Assembly (NCBI GenBank): GCA_037355855.1
Contig: CM074766.1
Coordinates: forward strand, 1 to 64,000
Length of the DNA stretch: 64,000 nucleotides
Source of the DNA: Pseudo-nitzschia pungens
Taxonomy: Eukaryota; Bacillariophyta; Bacillariophyceae; Bacillariales; Bacillariaceae
Reading direction: 5' to 3'
The notes beneath the pieces were generated by a model that saw nothing but the letters and a program-made list of their open reading frames with translations, did no database searches and was not told where the DNA came from. The translations under genes and the position numbers were made by a program. Shown piece after piece: positions 20,556-30,522 of the stretch (position 1 is its first letter; each line of letters opens with the position of its first letter).

Positions 20556-23318
20556 GTGACTACAGAAAAAATGGAAGAAAATCTGGACACCACAGAGGGG
20601 ATAGTGCCTGTTGGATCCCTGAAGAGAGGTCATACACTACCGGTATGCAATAGAACGGACGCTGCGGCAAGGCTATTGGTCAGCGTCTTGAGCTACAACA
20701 TGAAATTCTCTGCAGCTGAAGCTATGAGAGTGTATGGATTCAGTGAAGAAGAATGTGCCAGTCGCGCTTTGCAAAGGAGAGTGCTTCGACTCAAGTCCAA
20801 GTATATGAAAGAGACTTCCATTCCAACATCTATCGCCCTTCCTCTTAAAGCGCCAACCATTTCTCCTTTGGCGTCTGCTGGATCTCCTACATTACTGAAG
20901 GGGAACAGCGAGAGTGGAAACTGCAAGTGTAGTTGTTGTAAAAACTGCAATAGCCAAAACAAAAGTTCTATCACGACTCCCAGCACCAACAGTGGCAACA
21001 AGAAGAGATCAATCAACATCGACGACGTCGACGCGGACGACGCGAGCGCCGACGCGGATGACGAGGAGGATCCCCCTGTAGAGGAGCCCAACAGTCTAAA
21101 GAAACCAAGGAGGAATCATTCCCAGTTGATGTATGCCATGGTAACAAAACAGAAGGGAAAGGACAGAACTGAAGAATCTTATGCAACTGCTACAAAGATT
21201 TTCAAAGAGCAGGCAGGACCAAAACATATCTCGCTGGAGCAGGCATGTGCCATGGTGAATAAAATGAATGGCACTGATATCAAAAGGAACACTTTGAAAA
21301 AGCGCTTGTCCCTAACCAACAAGGGGCTTTCCATTGGAGCCCGGGGTAGACCATCCACTCTCCCTGTTGAAATACAAGAGGCGCTTGTCACAGCAATGGA
21401 GACATCCTTTCTTCTTTGTTCTGCTGGAATGAAAGTGAAACCCAATCGGAAGCAGGCTGTGGAGGACTTGGAAGCATGTCTTGCAAAGGGTCCTTGTTCC
21501 TTAAAAGATTTCAGTGGTCTCTACAGGCGTTTGCAACCCAAGTTTGCTCTCAGTATTGAAGTAAACAAGTCTAACTCACAGCTGGAGGAGAGAAGAGCAG
21601 TGTGGACCACCTATAATAAGATTAATGAGTGGTTTACCAACTTGAAAACGCTGTTACTTGAAAAGGGATTTGCCCGTTTGCCAACGGAGACGGAGAAGTT
21701 CAACGGACATGTCGGTGAGCTTGTATTCTTGCCCGACCAATTGCACCGTATCTTGAACGTTGACGAGACTGGACTGACGCTTGACGGGACAGGCACTCGC
21801 GCCGGTGGACGTCCAGTAACGGAATATAGTCCACGCAACGTAAATTTGCCGAAGGGAGGGACGAAAGCACAGAAGAGTAGCTCGCGTTGTACCATGATTG
21901 GAGGAAGTACCGCTGCTGGCGATCCTATTCCAGCACACTTTCAACTCAAGAGCAACGCAACGGAAGAGAGCAAACGAATCTCTCGTAGTTTTGCTACTGA
22001 ACTCGATCGCGCAGGCACATGCAAAGGAATATGGGGCTTGGGAAAAGTCACCGAACGGCCACACACAGCAAACTGCAGCGCCAACGCTGGAATGGACAGC
22101 TTCGAGTTCCGTAAGTATGTTCTTACAAGCCTGCTTCCGTTGTATCAAGACGTCCAGCCAGCAAAAGGAAAATGGGTCTTGCTAATCGTGGAATCTGGTC
22201 CTGGACGTCTCGATAAAGCGCTGCTACAGGAACTGAGTGTAAACGGTGTGCTACTACTTCCAGGAGTGCCGAACACAACTCACGTCACCCAAGTTACAGA
22301 CTGTAGCTACGGTCCATTCAAGACCGTATTCCGCAATAACAGGACGAAGCTTCATGCAATCCGCTCTTTAGAGCACTCGTCGCTGCGCACAAGTGATTAT
22401 CCAGTTTTGGTGTTCGGAACGGATAGGAGATTAGAGTCTGCGTTTGACGCTGGCTTTGCTCGAGCGACATCAAAATCTTGTTGGAAGAAGGTTGGAATTA
22501 GTCCCTTTACACGAAACTGTCTCAGAGATCGCAACGTTGTGCACGAGCTGATGATTTTACCAAACGGAAATATCAACGAAGCAAAGGATCCAGCGACGGT
22601 AGAGCTATTGGAGCTCGAACGTCGAAACGCTGCGGCGGTCGAAACGCTGATCGATTTTGGTTTCAACGGAGACGTATTTCGGAAGGAAGCACCGCGGAAA
22701 TCCCAGCGAGTTACGAGATCGGAAGGAACTACGGCGCGCGCGATCCAAGATGCGATCGCAAAGGCAAATACGGCGGGAAAGAAGTACATCGTTCTTGGCG
22801 GGAGACCATACAACTGCCACGATCAGCACATTGCCGATGAACGAGCGCGTCGCGAAAAAGAGATCGTAGAAATGAAATCCAAAAAGGTTGAAGCGGAGGT
22901 CTATGCGAAGAAGGAAACAGACTGCAAAGCGCTAATTCAGTCATGCAGCGGCAATTTTGCAAAGCTACGGCTGAATGAAATGAGAAAAATGTACGAGTGG
23001 AAGCTCGGGAAAAAGCCTACAGGTCTGAAGAAAGAGGAGGTACTGAGTGCAATAGCAGCAGTGAAAGATGATCCTCCAGTTGGAGCAGTCCCTTGCTGGA
23101 CTGAAGAGAATGATGCTGATCTGCAAAAATTAGAACAAGAGGATATCACACTGAAAGACACAGTGGTTGCAAAGAAGATGGCTGAGAAGATTACAAAAGC
23201 ACTCATTACAACAAGGGCTCTCACGAACGAGACGGCGGAAATTGTAAAGGCACACATGTCCCCAGAGGTTATCAAAATGATGGAGGAGTCGCGAGCGCAT
23301 TACCCTTGTGAGGAGTAG
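20556..23318 (+). CDS. Pogo-like (DDE_1) transposase, 920 aa
   Basis: Single-exon transposase for the surrounding element. The N-terminal ~90 residues (SYNMKFSAAEAMRVYGFSEE) and the stretch near 205-275 look like DNA-binding helix-turn-helix regions. Between them lie a CxCCxxC-type cluster (CKCSCCKNC, ~residues 129-137) and an acidic linker. The catalytic core shows ILNVDETGL with Asp403, WVLLIVESGPGRLD where Glu546 sits at the usual second Asp, and LPGVPNTTHVTQVTD with Asp582, a spacing of 36 positions typical of the pogo group. The C-terminal third is charged and coiled-coil-like. It would bind the 21-bp ends and cut and rejoin DNA at TA. The Asp-to-Glu change may reduce or abolish activity. 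I chose the ATG at 20556 because it immediately follows the subterminal repeats. Confidence 0.88.
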   Translation: MTTEKMEENLDTTEGIVPVGSLKRGHTLPVCNRTDAAARLLVSVLSYNMKFSAAEAMRVYGFSEEECASRALQRRVLRLKSKYMKETSIPTSIALPLKAPTISPLASAGSPTLLKGNSESGNCKCSCCKNCNSQNKSSITTPSTNSGNKKRSINIDDVDADDASADADDEEDPPVEEPNSLKKPRRNHSQLMYAMVTKQKGKDRTEESYATATKIFKEQAGPKHISLEQACAMVNKMNGTDIKRNTLKKRLSLTNKGLSIGARGRPSTLPVEIQEALVTAMETSFLLCSAGMKVKPNRKQAVEDLEACLAKGPCSLKDFSGLYRRLQPKFALSIEVNKSNSQLEERRAVWTTYNKINEWFTNLKTLLLEKGFARLPTETEKFNGHVGELVFLPDQLHRILNVDETGLTLDGTGTRAGGRPVTEYSPRNVNLPKGGTKAQKSSSRCTMIGGSTAAGDPIPAHFQLKSNATEESKRISRSFATELDRAGTCKGIWGLGKVTERPHTANCSANAGMDSFEFRKYVLTSLLPLYQDVQPAKGKWVLLIVESGPGRLDKALLQELSVNGVLLLPGVPNTTHVTQVTDCSYGPFKTVFRNNRTKLHAIRSLEHSSLRTSDYPVLVFGTDRRLESAFDAGFARATSKSCWKKVGISPFTRNCLRDRNVVHELMILPNGNINEAKDPATVELLELERRNAAAVETLIDFGFNGDVFRKEAPRKSQRVTRSEGTTARAIQDAIAKANTAGKKYIVLGGRPYNCHDQHIADERARREKEIVEMKSKKVEAEVYAKKETDCKALIQSCSGNFAKLRLNEMRKMYEWKLGKKPTGLKKEEVLSAIAAVKDDPPVGAVPCWTEENDADLQKLEQEDITLKDTVVAKKMAEKITKALITTRALTNETAEIVKAHMSPEVIKMMEESRAHYPCEE

Positions 23319-23627
23319 CGCGAGCGCTTGTAGTTAATGTTGTTAGTGGTTTAAAGTGGTTTATTTGTTACAGAGAGAGAGATGCCTTTATTATTGTTGC
23401 AAGAAGAAATACATGTAATCAGAGCAAAAAAAAGTGATCGAAATTCGTCTCGGAGATTTCGAACCTCTATTTCGAACCATTTCGTACCTCTATGGTTCGA
23501 AATTATGGTTGGCAGACAGACGCTGTGACCACTCGTTTTTTTAGGCGTAAATAGACCCGCTGACGCGATGTAGAAAATGTACTGTTTTCTACGGTGACGC
23601 GATCCCTTTGCACACTAAACCCGTAAT

Positions 23628-24010
23628 GAGCGATTCCCGAAACTAATATGCACATGTAATATTACATTATTCGTGACGTGGCACACATATTATTTGTCGC
23701 CTGTAACATACTTATATGAAATTTTTAACCGATTTTTTCATATTCTGGAGGACGCATATTTGCCTCCTCCAGAATATGCAACCAGAATAAAATTTCAAGG
23801 GAATCGCGCTAAAAATTGGCGATAGAGGCGCGCTTAGGGAATAAAGAGAGAATTTTTTGTTTTTCGAAACAAGATTCCAAATTCCAAAATGTGCCTTTTC
23901 TCCGCCTGTCTGTCATCCATTTTTAATGCATGTCCGTTGGGTGCGCCAAAAAGAATGAGGGCATATAATCTAGGATATTATATGAACGCATATAGTTTCG
24001 GGAATCGCTC
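23628..24010. mobile_element. 383-bp MITE abutting the pogo-like element
   Basis: Inverted ends GAGCGATTCCCGAAACTA at 23628 and its complement ending at 24010, with AAT on both sides (23625-23627 and 24011-24013), a possible 3-bp target duplication. The left copy of that triplet overlaps the A of the pogo element's TA, so one element inserted exactly at the edge of the other. No coding capacity; contains the hairpin at 23739-23778. Confidence 0.7.
23739..23778. repeat. Perfect 14-bp stem hairpin inside the MITE
   Basis: CATATTCTGGAGGA (23739-23752) pairs with TCCTCCAGAATATG (23765-23778) around a 12-base loop. Confidence 0.85.
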
Positions 24011-24930
24011 AATTACGAAGTATTAATTATGGAACATCTCCACTCCGCTCACCCTTCTCAAGCGCCAATTTTTTTATTAAAAAAAAAGAAACGAAACACG
24101 AGATTGTAAAGGCGCGCCAACATACCAGCGCAGTAACGGCAATCTTGTGGGATACCGGGTTGTCGAAGGATTTTGGCGAAGGCTACGGTAATCCTTACTT
24201 GTACGGTGACCTTATGTACGAAGTACCTGTATTCCAGTATTTTTTTTGTTTCACAAAACGAAAATCCAACTGATGACGGTGTTCGGCTTGTTCTTGTTCT
24301 GATCGAGATAGATAGAATTCATCTTTGTTCGTAACTTACTCGTAGGTACCGGTACTGGAAATTACTTTTCGTACTCGTAGTAATTTTAGCATTCAGAACG
24401 AGCACCTATCGATGGACAAAAAAAATAGATACCGGTAGGGTTACGTAATTAAGTTACTGTGTTGATGCCCGAATTATGGACCAACGAAAAAGAAAACCAG
24501 GGGTAAGGCTTACGAGTAAGGCAAGACTTTTTTAAGATCTTACCCTACCGGTACTGCACACGGTAATTCACTCTTACGTGAAGTAATGTTAAGACCTTAC
24601 CCCAAAAAAACTGTACTTCGTAATCCTTCCTTGGGCATTTGCAATCATTATTTGCGGTAACTTTATGGGGACACGGTAAGTAACCCTCAAGTACTCGTAA
24701 GGTTACCAGCTTCTCTCTGCTCTCTCTCGACTCACTGCTCACTTTCCTGTGAACAGAATTTGCAATTCAATCGCAAAGAGGGAGGAAGCATGCCATGCGG
24801 TGCCAATAAATCTCAATCGTTCGAGATTACCAGGTAGAATACAACATATAACCGTCGTTATCAATCGATTTCTTTCCGACCAGAGTGGCGCAATAAATAG
24901 AAGCACGAATACTGCGAATAGAAGTAAATC
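24011..24930. other. Intergenic, upstream of the GRAM-VASt gene
   Basis: No gene. AAGGTTA, ACCGGTA and TACGAAGTA words are frequent (24180-24700). The last 200 bases before the ATG are less repetitive and probably hold the promoter and leader; no TATA box stands out. Confidence 0.5.
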
Positions 24931-27114
24931 ATGAGTGGCAGCACTTTTGGGGTTGGTGAAACATCAACTTCTGGGAAGAATCCAAATCCAAATCCAAATC
25001 CACATCGAAAACAAACATCCTCTCCCCCCCTTTCGCCGGATGAGACAGAGACGGATGGAACCGAAGCATCAGGATCAGCATCGGGATCTTCATCGGGATC
25101 TGTACCTGGGCCTGGGCCTGTGCATGTGCCTGTGCCTGTGCCTGTATCGAGACCAAACGCATTCCAAAAGAGCAGCAGCAGCAAGAGCACAGCTCCCCTG
25201 CAGATCGAAGAACAGATCGGTTGCGTCTTTGACGAATACAAGTGCCACCACAACAACTTCGCGGGAATTCTTTACGTTGGACCCTTGGGCGTGGTCTTTT
25301 TGGGACGGTTCTTGCTCTTCGAATGGACGTTGGTCCTGAAGTGGGACGAGGTAACCAAGGTCCGGCGCACGACCAGCTCCCTCGGATGTGCTTCCGCTGA
25401 GAGCACTGTCATTCAGATCGAAACGAGGGGGACAACAACGGCAACAACGGCAACAACGACAACAACGACAACAACGGCGGAGCACCAAGAGCGACGCGAG
25501 CGACAAATCTACGAGTTCGAGCGCTTTTTCGATCCCCACAAGGCCCTGGAGGATCTGATCACCTTGCACAACGACAGCATCTTGGAGAATCACTACGAAA
25601 AGCGCGAGGGCGAGCCCGAGTGCGAAGGCAAGGATGCACAGACACACCACACCTCGAGGCGTTCCTCCTATGTTTCGCGCAGGGGGTTGCTGCGATCCAG
25701 CAGCGATCCGACACGGATCTCGGCACTCTTCAACTTTGACGATCCTCCCCTCGTGCTGGCAGCTTCGGTCGAGGACGATGATACCGACAACGAGAACGAC
25801 CAAAACGCAATGGCGGACCTGAGGAAACTGTACCCAAAAACTGCCAGCAACAAAGAACATCCAACTGCCTCTTCCTCGCAGGGATCTTTTGATCCGCGCC
25901 GACAATCGTGTGTGGGCGACGACAACGAAACTAACGAAACCATCGAAACCAACGAAACGAACGAAACAAAAAACGCTTTTTCCGAAGACAAACTCCGGAT
26001 TGAATGGGAAAAAGCGTACGGCGATCTCGAAACGTGCCCAGAGATTGCCGTACAGGATCGCGAGCTGCAAATGCCGACTGGCAGCGATCTGGACACCTTT
26101 TTCCACTCAATCCTTTCCGATGATGCCACGTTTTCCGTGCCTCGATACATGACAGAGGTGGTGGGGGACTCGGATGTGGAGGCCACAAAGTGGGTGGTGG
26201 ACAAGTCTGCTGAAGGAACAGGGACAGGGACAGAAACAGGAGGAGTCCAGGTGCAGACGAGAACCATTGAGTACACCCACCCGGTAAATGCCCCCATGGC
26301 ACCTCCGCAGGCACAGGCCCGCAAGGAACAAAGCCTGCGCAACTTTGGCAACCAAAATGGATTGATCCTTGAGACCAAGACGTTTGTGAATGATGTCCCC
26401 ATGACAGACTGCTTCTACGTCCGGGACGTTCTGCGAGTTGAGCGCACAAAAGATGATCTATGGCTGCTCAACATTCGGTTTGACGTGATCTTTGTGAAAT
26501 CAACGATGTTCCGGTCCCTGATCACACGAACGACTAATGGTGAATTCCAAAGGTTCATGGGCAATCTGGCCGATTTTGTGTGCCAGCATTGCCGTGACTT
26601 TGGAAGTGGCATGGAGCCACCATCATTGGAGGAGGACGATGTTCCTGTCCCATCGTCACCGCCTTCATCGTTGCCTCCGAAACCATCCGTTCCCGTTCCC
26701 GTTCTAACCCCTGATGATACAAGGGTCTCCGTCTCCGACAATGGTCCCTCCTCCATTGGCAATGCCTTGTGGAAGACGTTGTCGATTTTCTTGCTTCTTT
26801 GGATCGCATTCCTCCAAACTCGTGTGTTGAACGAGATGCAATCCGTTCGGCACGAACTGAAGGAATGGAACGAGATGCAATCCTTTCGGGACGAATTGAA
26901 GGAATGGAAGAACGAGCTCCAACTTCAGCAGCAACAACAGCAAGAGCAAGAGCAACAGAGAATACAGCAGCAGCAACAAATGCAGCAACAAATGCCGCAA
27001 CAGCAACTGCAACAAGAAGCACCAAAGAGGCAGCCGCCGAGCTCGTGCGGAGAAATCCTCGAAACCTGGTACTCTTCGTCATTTTTCAATATCCATAGCA
27101 AGAAAGTACAGTAG
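24931..27114 (+). CDS. GRAM-VASt domain protein with C-terminal membrane helix, 727 aa
   Basis: After a low-complexity N-terminus (Asn-Pro, Gly-Ser and Val-Pro repeats, ~1-85) comes a GRAM domain (QIGCVFDEYKCHHNNFAGIL at ~93, continuing through the VFLGRFLLFEWTLVLKWDEV strands and, after a Thr-run insert, FERFFDPHKALEDL near 195). A VASt (StART-like) domain follows at about 385-545 (DLDTFFHSILSDD, RTIEYTHPVNAPM, QNGLILETKTFVNDVP, LLNIRFDVIFVKSTMFRSLI). A single hydrophobic helix is at ~612-626 (LSIFLLLWIAFLQTRVL), then a Gln-rich coiled tail. This is the layout of the Lam/Ltc/Aster and plant VAD1-like family, ER-anchored proteins that move sterols or bind lipids at membrane contact sites. Single exon. 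Lipid specificity cannot be read from sequence. Confidence 0.88.
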   Translation: MSGSTFGVGETSTSGKNPNPNPNPHRKQTSSPPLSPDETETDGTEASGSASGSSSGSVPGPGPVHVPVPVPVSRPNAFQKSSSSKSTAPLQIEEQIGCVFDEYKCHHNNFAGILYVGPLGVVFLGRFLLFEWTLVLKWDEVTKVRRTTSSLGCASAESTVIQIETRGTTTATTATTTTTTTTAEHQERRERQIYEFERFFDPHKALEDLITLHNDSILENHYEKREGEPECEGKDAQTHHTSRRSSYVSRRGLLRSSSDPTRISALFNFDDPPLVLAASVEDDDTDNENDQNAMADLRKLYPKTASNKEHPTASSSQGSFDPRRQSCVGDDNETNETIETNETNETKNAFSEDKLRIEWEKAYGDLETCPEIAVQDRELQMPTGSDLDTFFHSILSDDATFSVPRYMTEVVGDSDVEATKWVVDKSAEGTGTGTETGGVQVQTRTIEYTHPVNAPMAPPQAQARKEQSLRNFGNQNGLILETKTFVNDVPMTDCFYVRDVLRVERTKDDLWLLNIRFDVIFVKSTMFRSLITRTTNGEFQRFMGNLADFVCQHCRDFGSGMEPPSLEEDDVPVPSSPPSSLPPKPSVPVPVLTPDDTRVSVSDNGPSSIGNALWKTLSIFLLLWIAFLQTRVLNEMQSVRHELKEWNEMQSFRDELKEWKNELQLQQQQQQEQEQQRIQQQQQMQQQMPQQQLQQEAPKRQPPSSCGEILETWYSSSFFNIHSKKVQ

Positions 27115-27428
27115 AATGTATTGATAGGATACGATACGATACGATACGACACGACACGAACCATTCATCATCCCTCCGACGTAGAATACGGTATGTATTA
27201 TTATTCGAAACGAGCCGTTTTGCCCCACCAGGTTCGACGTGGTAATGACAATCAACAATGCAAATCCTACTCTGATTGCATGATTCCTACACACCGAGGA
27301 AAACGAGAAACTTGGAAATGCTATTTTCTGATTCCTTCCTTCCTTCCTTCCTTCCTTATTTTGGCTAGCACCAAACCCGCAAATGACTACTTCAAAGTAA
27401 GAAGTGGTGTGGAGTGCCGTTCTTTCTT
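27115..27428. other. Short intergenic gap between convergent genes
   Basis: Holds a GATAC/GACAC pentamer run (27128-27158) and a (CTTC)n tract (27333-27357). Both neighbouring genes end here. Confidence 0.6.
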
Positions 27429-28961
27429 CTATCGGCGTTGTCGTTTCCCGTGTTGTTCGTAGTCACTGTGTGTCCCGTATGCCATGACGGAGTCATTCCC
27501 ATCAAATCCAGAGGCGGGATTGCGATGGTCGTTGGTGGCATTGGCGTTGGCATTGGCATTATCGTTGGTTTTGGTTTTTCGTCCCAGGAATTCCTGGTTC
27601 CACGTGCTCCTCGGCAAATAGTAGACGTCCCGTCCGTGCCAGTACTTTCTCCGGATTCCCTCCCAGGTCTTGGCCGTTGCCGTGTCGCGATCGGGCGGGG
27701 CCGTCATCTGGCACTGCAGAAATTCCGTGTCCAGGCCCAGTTTCGAGAGCTGCAGCTTGACCACGTTGCACGCCACGCCGTGAAAAAAAAGATTGTCCGG
27801 TGCCAGTCCATTGAAAAAGCTGTACACGCCGTGGGGCTTGCTCAAGAGGCTCTTCTTCGAATTTGCGTTCGCGTTCGCGTTCTCGTTGTCGTCCTCGTCC
27901 GTGGCGGTGATCATAGCGTGAAAGTCCTCCATGTCAAAGCTGTGCTCGGCGTACGTGTCGAAGAAAATCCCGTCAAACTCGACGTTTCCTTCCCTCCGAA
28001 GTTTTGGGAGCACGTCCTGCCACCTGCCAAAACACACGCGGACGTTCGGTCTGGTGTTCCAACCGTCCTTGCAGAGTTTGGCGTAGACGTCCGGGTGAGC
28101 CTCGATGATGGTATGCTGGGTTGGTTTCCATTCCTCCTGCAGAATGGAATCGATGATGCCCATGCCAAATCCGACGTTGAGGACCCTCCGTGGCCGGTGG
28201 ATGCTTTCCTTGGGCGGGCTGACGTCCTCCAGCAGGATCCGGGCGTGGGCCCTCATGATGGGGCGTTCCCACTCCATCATGACGGCGTCCCGGTCCGCGT
28301 CGAGGAGTGCCGTCTGGTCGCTGTTGTAGGTCAATGATTGCTGCAGATAGTCCGGTTTTGTGGAGGATTGTTGGTCCACCGGGATCGACGAGAGCGACGA
28401 CAGTGCTTGCTTTTGTCGATCTCTATCACCCGCCACTCCCGGCATGGCAGCAGAAGAAGTTGCAGCAGCAGCAGCAGCAGCAGCTCTCTGCGATTTTTGT
28501 ATGGTTCCGAGGATGAGTTCCGATCGGGTGGCCCATTCTACCAGCAGATTCACAACGTCCCAGTGCTCGTGGTCGGTGGCATGATCCCCCGCGCACTTGT
28601 TGTTTCTATCCAGTGCGTTCCAGGGAGCGCCTCCCTCCTCCAGCAGCGTCCGGACCAGGCCGGCGTTCCCAGCCTTGGCCGCTGCCATGAGCGGGGACAA
28701 TCCCGTTTCGGTGTCCTGCTGGCAGCAGTACAATCGATTCATCGATGCGAAGGATTGGATCGTGGCCATGTCGCCTTTGTGGCAGGCGTCGATCATCTTT
28801 CGAACGTTTTCGGTTTCGTTTCCGCTTTCGCTTTCCGTTTCGACCGGCAGTGATTGGCATCCGGATGGTTCCGATGAATCCGGGGATATCGATGATTCCG
28901 AGGATCCTGCCGCTGCCGCTGTCGTCGTTGGTGTTGGTGTTGCTGTCGTTGTTGCTGTCAT
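27429..28961 (-). CDS. RMT2-like protein arginine N-methyltransferase with ankyrin repeats, 510 aa
   Basis: Residues ~52-145 form an ankyrin region (NVRKMIDACHKGDMATIQS, GLSPLMAAAKAGNAGLVRTL, DHATDHEHWDVVNLLVEWA). An Ala run and Gln-Lys linker follow, then a SAM-dependent methyltransferase with RVLNVGFGMGIIDSILQ near residue 255, HTIIEAHPDVYAKL, FDGIFFDTYAEHSFDMEDF and a C-terminal WEGIRRKYWHGRDVYYLP. This ankyrin plus methyltransferase order and the NVGFGMGI signature are those of RMT2, the type IV enzyme that in yeast methylates the delta nitrogen of an arginine in ribosomal protein Rpl12. Single exon. The N-terminal 40 residues are Thr/Pro/Ala-rich and the C-terminus is Asn-rich; neither is expected to be catalytic. 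Confidence 0.9.
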   Translation of the reverse strand: MTATTTATPTPTTTAAAAGSSESSISPDSSEPSGCQSLPVETESESGNETENVRKMIDACHKGDMATIQSFASMNRLYCCQQDTETGLSPLMAAAKAGNAGLVRTLLEEGGAPWNALDRNNKCAGDHATDHEHWDVVNLLVEWATRSELILGTIQKSQRAAAAAAAATSSAAMPGVAGDRDRQKQALSSLSSIPVDQQSSTKPDYLQQSLTYNSDQTALLDADRDAVMMEWERPIMRAHARILLEDVSPPKESIHRPRRVLNVGFGMGIIDSILQEEWKPTQHTIIEAHPDVYAKLCKDGWNTRPNVRVCFGRWQDVLPKLRREGNVEFDGIFFDTYAEHSFDMEDFHAMITATDEDDNENANANANSKKSLLSKPHGVYSFFNGLAPDNLFFHGVACNVVKLQLSKLGLDTEFLQCQMTAPPDRDTATAKTWEGIRRKYWHGRDVYYLPRSTWNQEFLGRKTKTNDNANANANATNDHRNPASGFDGNDSVMAYGTHSDYEQHGKRQRR

Positions 28962-30027
28962 CGTTGAGCTCGTTGAGTTTGCCGCTTGCAGCGTTGGTAG
29001 GATGGGATGCGCAGCGAGGTTCTTTCGTGCTGGCGGTGCAGTTTGAATACGAAGTACGAAGTGCTTGTTTGTGCTGCGGTAGAATTAGAATTGATGGGAG
29101 GAACAATGAGCGATGAACGGTGAACGGTGAACGATGAACGGTGAACGAACGGCGAACGGTGTCGTCGAGACTCGAGACCTACCGGTAAGTTAATTACAAG
29201 TAAGTTACTGGTAAGGTTATCGGTATGAGCTAATCAACTTAAAAATCTGAAGGTTACCGATCGATGGAAGAAACGAGAACGCGAAACCGAAAGCGGTTGG
29301 AAATTCGAAAATCAAAAATCAAACACAAAAAATGAATGGCGCGGGAAAGAATCAATCATCAATCAATCTCAATCTCAATCTCAATCTCAACAATCAAAAT
29401 CAATCTCAATCCTTCCAAACAATCCCTTGATCGAGGCGACGGACAGACGAGATCACACTCTCAAGGCTACTTCGTACTCCGTATTCAGTAACCTTAATCA
29501 GTAACCTTATTCGCTCTTCCAGCAACACCTAGGACTGTCACACTGCTGCTACGGTGCAGGTAAGCCTTACGGTAAATCTTTTCGAGGCACGGTAAAATCT
29601 TACACGGTACAAGAGCAAGGTCACTGTAACCTTACGAGTAATTAGTGAAGACCTTACGGTTCAGTTTTAATAAGATTACTCGCAACCCTTCCAATGTTGG
29701 TTGGCAATTCGTTTTTCTCTACTTTATAATGAAAAGAACATAGAATTAATTCGCAGCAGAGCGCACCGCTCCAAGAATATACTGGTACCGGTAAGACTAC
29801 TCTTGCTTCCATTCGGGTGGAACTGGAAACATCAAACGGGTGGGATTGGGTCCGCTCGCTTTCTTGCAGTGTTCGTCGGGCTGATGGGGCCCGGTTCCTC
29901 GCCACCGAACCAAATACGTCCGGGGGTGGTTCCAAACAAGATTCCAAGTTTTGGACAGGGGAAATCCAGAAAAAGTCCAAGACTCGTTGGCGTTCGACAC
30001 AGACTTTTGAAGGAAATCTTCGACTTA
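28962..30027. other. Intergenic
   Basis: No gene. GATGAACGGTGAACGG decamer-like repeats at 29111-29160, a TCAATC tract at 29360-29395, and frequent AAGGTTA and ACCGGTA words (29180-29230, 29560-29690). Confidence 0.5.
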
Positions 30028-30522
30028 TTAACTACTGCTACTACTGGTGGTACTAGTTGCACTAGTGCCGGTGGTGAGAGCACCGGTGGGCGAGGCAGTA
30101 GGCGCGACAGAAGGCGCGGAAGAAGGCGCGGCAGTAGGCGCGGCAGTAGGCGCGGAAGAAGGCTCAGAAGAAGGAGAGGGAGTAGGCGAAACCGAGGGAG
30201 CAGCGGAAGGAGAAGCGGAGGGTGCCTCGGTAGCAGGAACTTCTCCCTTCTTGCTGCTCTTGACCTTCTTGACGCTCTTGGCCGTCTTCATCTTCTTCGA
30301 ATCCTTCTTGCCGCTCTTGCTCTTCTTCGAATCCTTCTTGCCCGTCTTTGACTTCTTGCTAGCTTTAGGGATAGGGGCGAAGGTACCGATGGTGGCAGAG
30401 TAATAGCCCAAGGCGCGTCTGGCTCCAACTGCGGCATTGTTGTCGTTGTTCGCAATGATGGCGGCTCGAGCAGAAAGCGTCAACAACAAGACAGCGAGAA
30501 TGGTGACTTTGTAAAGCATCAT
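30028..30522 (-). CDS. Secreted Lys-rich silaffin-like protein, 164 aa
   Basis: I start this at 30522, where MMLYKVTILAVLLLTLSARA forms a good signal peptide; the open frame continues upstream to 30930, but that part overlaps simple repeats and is probably leader. After cleavage come AIIANNDNNAAVGARRALGYY, which contains an Arg-x-Leu (RAL) like the propeptide cleavage site reported for silaffins, then a run of KKSK, TGKK and DSKK repeats (~residues 55-95), and a Pro/Ser/Ala tail (PSASPSAAPS repeats) ending in a Ser run. Alternating Lys and Ser clusters after a signal peptide are the hallmark of diatom silica-matrix proteins, where Lys carries polyamines and Ser is phosphorylated. It is also compatible with a generic cell-wall protein. 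Single exon, no membrane helix other than the signal. Confidence 0.7.
   Translation of the reverse strand: MMLYKVTILAVLLLTLSARAAIIANNDNNAAVGARRALGYYSATIGTFAPIPKASKKSKTGKKDSKKSKSGKKDSKKMKTAKSVKKVKSSKKGEVPATEAPSASPSAAPSVSPTPSPSSEPSSAPTAAPTAAPSSAPSVAPTASPTGALTTGTSATSTTSSSSS

Larger units (their letters stand above)
19764..23625 (+). mobile_element. Complete pogo-like Tc1/mariner transposon, 3.86 kb
   Basis: Perfect 21-bp inverted repeats at 19766-19786 and 23603-23623 (outer end CGGGTTTAGTGTGC) are flanked by TA at 19764-19765 and 23624-23625. Inside are one transposase gene (20556-23318) and upstream 186-bp repeats. TIR, TA target site and DDE_1-type transposase all agree on the Tc1/mariner superfamily, pogo-like branch. 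Intact ends suggest recent arrival; activity depends on the variant active site of its transposase. Confidence 0.92.

Noticed and set aside
29701..30403. Plus-strand frames rich in Arg/Gly or Gly/Glu/Ala opposite the silaffin-like gene
   Set aside because: They are the complement of the Ser/Pro/Ala tail repeats; the minus-strand frame has a signal peptide and a coherent design.
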